Positions 62,314 through 64,000 of a stretch of DNA of 64,000 nucleotides are shown here, piece after piece. Numbering within the stretch: the first letter of the stretch is position 1; each line of letters opens with the position of its first letter. Made by a program: the position numbers and the translations under genes. The notes under the pieces were generated by a model. It ran no database searches, had not been told where the DNA came from, and worked only from the letters and a program-made list of their open reading frames with translations. The DNA comes from Gymnogyps californianus (Eukaryota > Chordata > Aves > Accipitriformes > Cathartidae): contig NC_059471.1 of assembly GCF_018139145.2 (NCBI RefSeq), forward strand, positions 88,434,520 through 88,498,519, in the 5' to 3' direction.

Positions 62314-62327
62314 GTCGCCATGGCAAC
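62314..62327. promoter_or_regulatory. RFX-type X-box
   Basis: GTCGCCATGGCAAC, a nearly perfect palindrome that fits the RFX consensus GTNRCC-AT-GGYAAC. It lies about 135 bp upstream of the PCYT1B start codon, inside the CpG island. Confidence 0.6.
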
Positions 62328-62376
62328 CGGGCGGCCGCCGCGCCGCCGCCCCCTCCGCGCGGGGGACGCCGCGCTC

Positions 62377-62384
62377 ATTTGCAT
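62377..62384. promoter_or_regulatory. Octamer motif (POU factor site)
   Basis: ATTTGCAT, the complement of the canonical ATGCAAAT, about 50 bp from the X-box in the PCYT1B promoter region. Confidence 0.5.
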
Positions 62385-63080
62385 GCGGCCTCCTGGTTGG
62401 CTGCTACCCCCGCCGCGCCACCGCGGCCCCCGGCGGCTCCCCGGCCGGCCCCGGCCCCCGCGGCGGTGGCGGGCCCGCGGCGCTGCGGCCCTCCGCTGGC
62501 GGGCAGCCCGCTCGGGGCGCCTGCTCCGGTCCCCCAGAACCGTGTCCTCCCCGCGCCGCACCGGGGCGGGGTGTGCCCTCCTTAGGCCCGGCGTAGTGCC
62601 ACGCGCCGAGGCGTGCCCGAGCGGCGCGGGCATTTGGGAGGCAGAAGGCGCGCCGAGAGCGCCGCACTGGCGTGTCTCCCCCGAACCCGTGCACAGCTGC
62701 ACAGCCGGGCCGGGCGCCGCTTCAGCCTACACCTCCCACGGGCCCGCCGGCCCTGGCCGGCCTCCGTGAGTCCCTCACGGTGACCTGCGGTGAGGTTCGA
62801 CCCGTTCAAAACTGACCGCGGTGATGGGCGGGAGGCGGGGGAGGAGACGGCGCGGGCGGGCGCGGTGCTGAACGGACAGCTCCTGCCCGCAGCGCCACGC
62901 GCCCCGCCCCGCCCCCCTAGCTGCGCGGCGGGCCGCCGGGGGGGGGGGCAGCGGCGGCAGGGCTCCCCGCGGCGCCCGGTGCTTGGCACCGCCTCCGGGG
63001 GTGGGCCAGGAGCGGCCGCCCGCTTACCCTCCCTGGGGAGGAAAAAGGTGGTGGGTGGGAGCGGCTCTTCGGAGTAGGGC

Positions 63081-64000
63081 TGAAATATCTGGGCACTGCC
63101 GTGTGTTACGTGGTTTTCAGTCAGTGACGTCAAAAGCATTCAGGGGACAGGGGTGTGTTTCTTTCAGAAATACACACTCACTTCGACTTGGGTTGAGTTT
63201 CCAGGCAGTGCTTTTGCAAATCTGCGGTACTAAAGAAATAAAGTTGCTTTTTAGTGAAAGGGATTATATCACCGTTCGGGTAAAAATGTTATTCTCTTCC
63301 GCCAAGAGGTGGATAAAAGGGCGTAGTCGTAATGCTAGCAGCTCCGTCTACACGCAGTGAAACGTTTCTATCACAGCCAAATACGTGACAGAATTCCCAG
63401 GCCCTTAGCGAGGAACGTGGCTCATGCCTGCCCAGGAGTCACGACTACATCGTCAGCCGTGCTGTGCGGCTGTGGCTTCTATACTGCTGAAGCGAGATAC
63501 CTGGCCTTCTTACTCTTACATAGCAAGAGAATATGATCAAGATAATATAAAGCCAATGCTTTTTAGAACAGAGAGACTCCATTGGCTATTGCTAACCTTG
63601 ACAGATTCGTTAAAGTGGACTCCAGCAGTACTTAGCTGCAGTGGGCACTGTGAGCATTGTTTTTAAAAATCAGACTTCATCAAGGGACACAAACATTCAA
63701 GGCCATCCAAAGCCATGAGGAGTTACAGGAGATTTGTGCCTCAGGGTCATTCCCTAGGACTTGAGAGCTTCATTTCAAATGTCTTATCTTTTGCTCACCT
63801 TCAAGGGAGGCCAAGTGCAATACAAAAAACCACATGAGCTATGTGAAAGGGAAAGGGGTAGGTAAGCAAAGAAGAGGAGATGAGAAAGAAAGTAGAAAGA
63901 AAAGAGAATGTGAAAAGAAAGAATGAGACAGCAGTCAAGGAAAAAGGAAAATACATGCCAAAAGAGGTGACTGAGCAAGGAAAACAGGTAGCCAAACTAA
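63081..64000. other. Upstream flank of PCYT1B
   Basis: No gene found. In the human order POLA1 would follow further to the right, but no exon of it is seen here. A polypurine tract occupies 63843-63955. Confidence 0.55.
63843..63955 (+). repeat. Polypurine tract
   Basis: About 113 bases almost wholly A/G (GGGAAAGGGGTAGG, then GAAGAGGAGATGAGAAAGAA and similar), with few interrupting pyrimidines. Not a clean tandem repeat. Confidence 0.7.

Larger units (their letters stand above)
62250..62384 (-). other. Candidate upstream open reading frame of PCYT1B
   Basis: On the minus strand, ATG 62384-62382 opens a 44-codon frame ending TGA at 62250. It reads MQMSAASPARRG and later VAMATRGGRAPERL, with further in-frame ATGs. 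It ends about 70 bases before the PCYT1B ATG. It is only relevant if transcription starts upstream of 62384. Confidence 0.3.
61300..63080. promoter_or_regulatory. PCYT1B: CpG-island promoter of PCYT1B
   Basis: Very CpG- and GC-rich in two lobes (about 61330-61510 and 61800-63060), in contrast to AT-rich flanks. It includes the first coding exon, the 5' UTR, several GC boxes (GGGCGGG/CCCGCCC), a CCG repeat, an X-box and an octamer, but no TATA box. The transcription start cannot be fixed by eye; upstream of 62180 on the minus strand is expected. Long open frames here (for example 61600-62769) are artefacts of GC content. Confidence 0.85.

Noticed and set aside
61600..62769. 389-codon + strand open frame over the PCYT1B promoter
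   Set aside because: Low-complexity Pro/Ala/Arg/Gly translation caused by CpG-island composition. It overlaps the confirmed first exon of PCYT1B on the other strand.

Overview
This is a bird nuclear genome window, best placed in Neoaves. The evidence is vertebrate GT-AG intron structure, degenerate CR1 LINE ends, solo LTRs of avian ERVL-like type, and one dense CpG island in otherwise AT-rich DNA. It covers the convergent gene pair PDK3 (+ strand) and PCYT1B (- strand), which is syntenic with human Xp22.11. The gene names rest on conceptual splicing of exons whose phases join without a break and whose translation matches the families almost residue for residue.

Layout. 1-12383: the last six coding exons of PDK3 (pyruvate dehydrogenase kinase 3), i.e. 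the GHKL ATP-binding domain and the C-terminal tail. The first half of the gene lies left of the window. 12384 to about 17700: PDK3 3' UTR and flank. 17700-28129: intergenic, with G/C homopolymer tracts, a small GC-rich exon-like block and a solo LTR with a perfect 5-bp target duplication. 28130-30401: five phase-compatible + strand exons ending in a stop codon. I do not recognise the product (about 235 residues), and this is the main candidate for something undescribed. 30688-62180: all eight coding exons of PCYT1B (CTP:phosphocholine cytidylyltransferase beta, 367 residues), read right to left. Its introns hold a second solo LTR with a perfect target duplication and an internal minisatellite, CR1 pieces and old MIR-like remnants. 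61300-63080: the PCYT1B CpG-island promoter, with an RFX-type X-box and an octamer. 63081-64000: upstream flank with a polypurine tract.

Biology. PDK3 phosphorylates and inactivates the mitochondrial pyruvate dehydrogenase complex. PCYT1B makes CDP-choline, the rate-limiting step of the Kennedy pathway of phosphatidylcholine synthesis. They are neighbours, not a functional operon. The unknown + strand gene would end only 287 bp from the PCYT1B stop codon, tail to tail, so the two transcripts very probably overlap antisense. No bacterial-type system, CRISPR array, rRNA or tRNA gene was seen.
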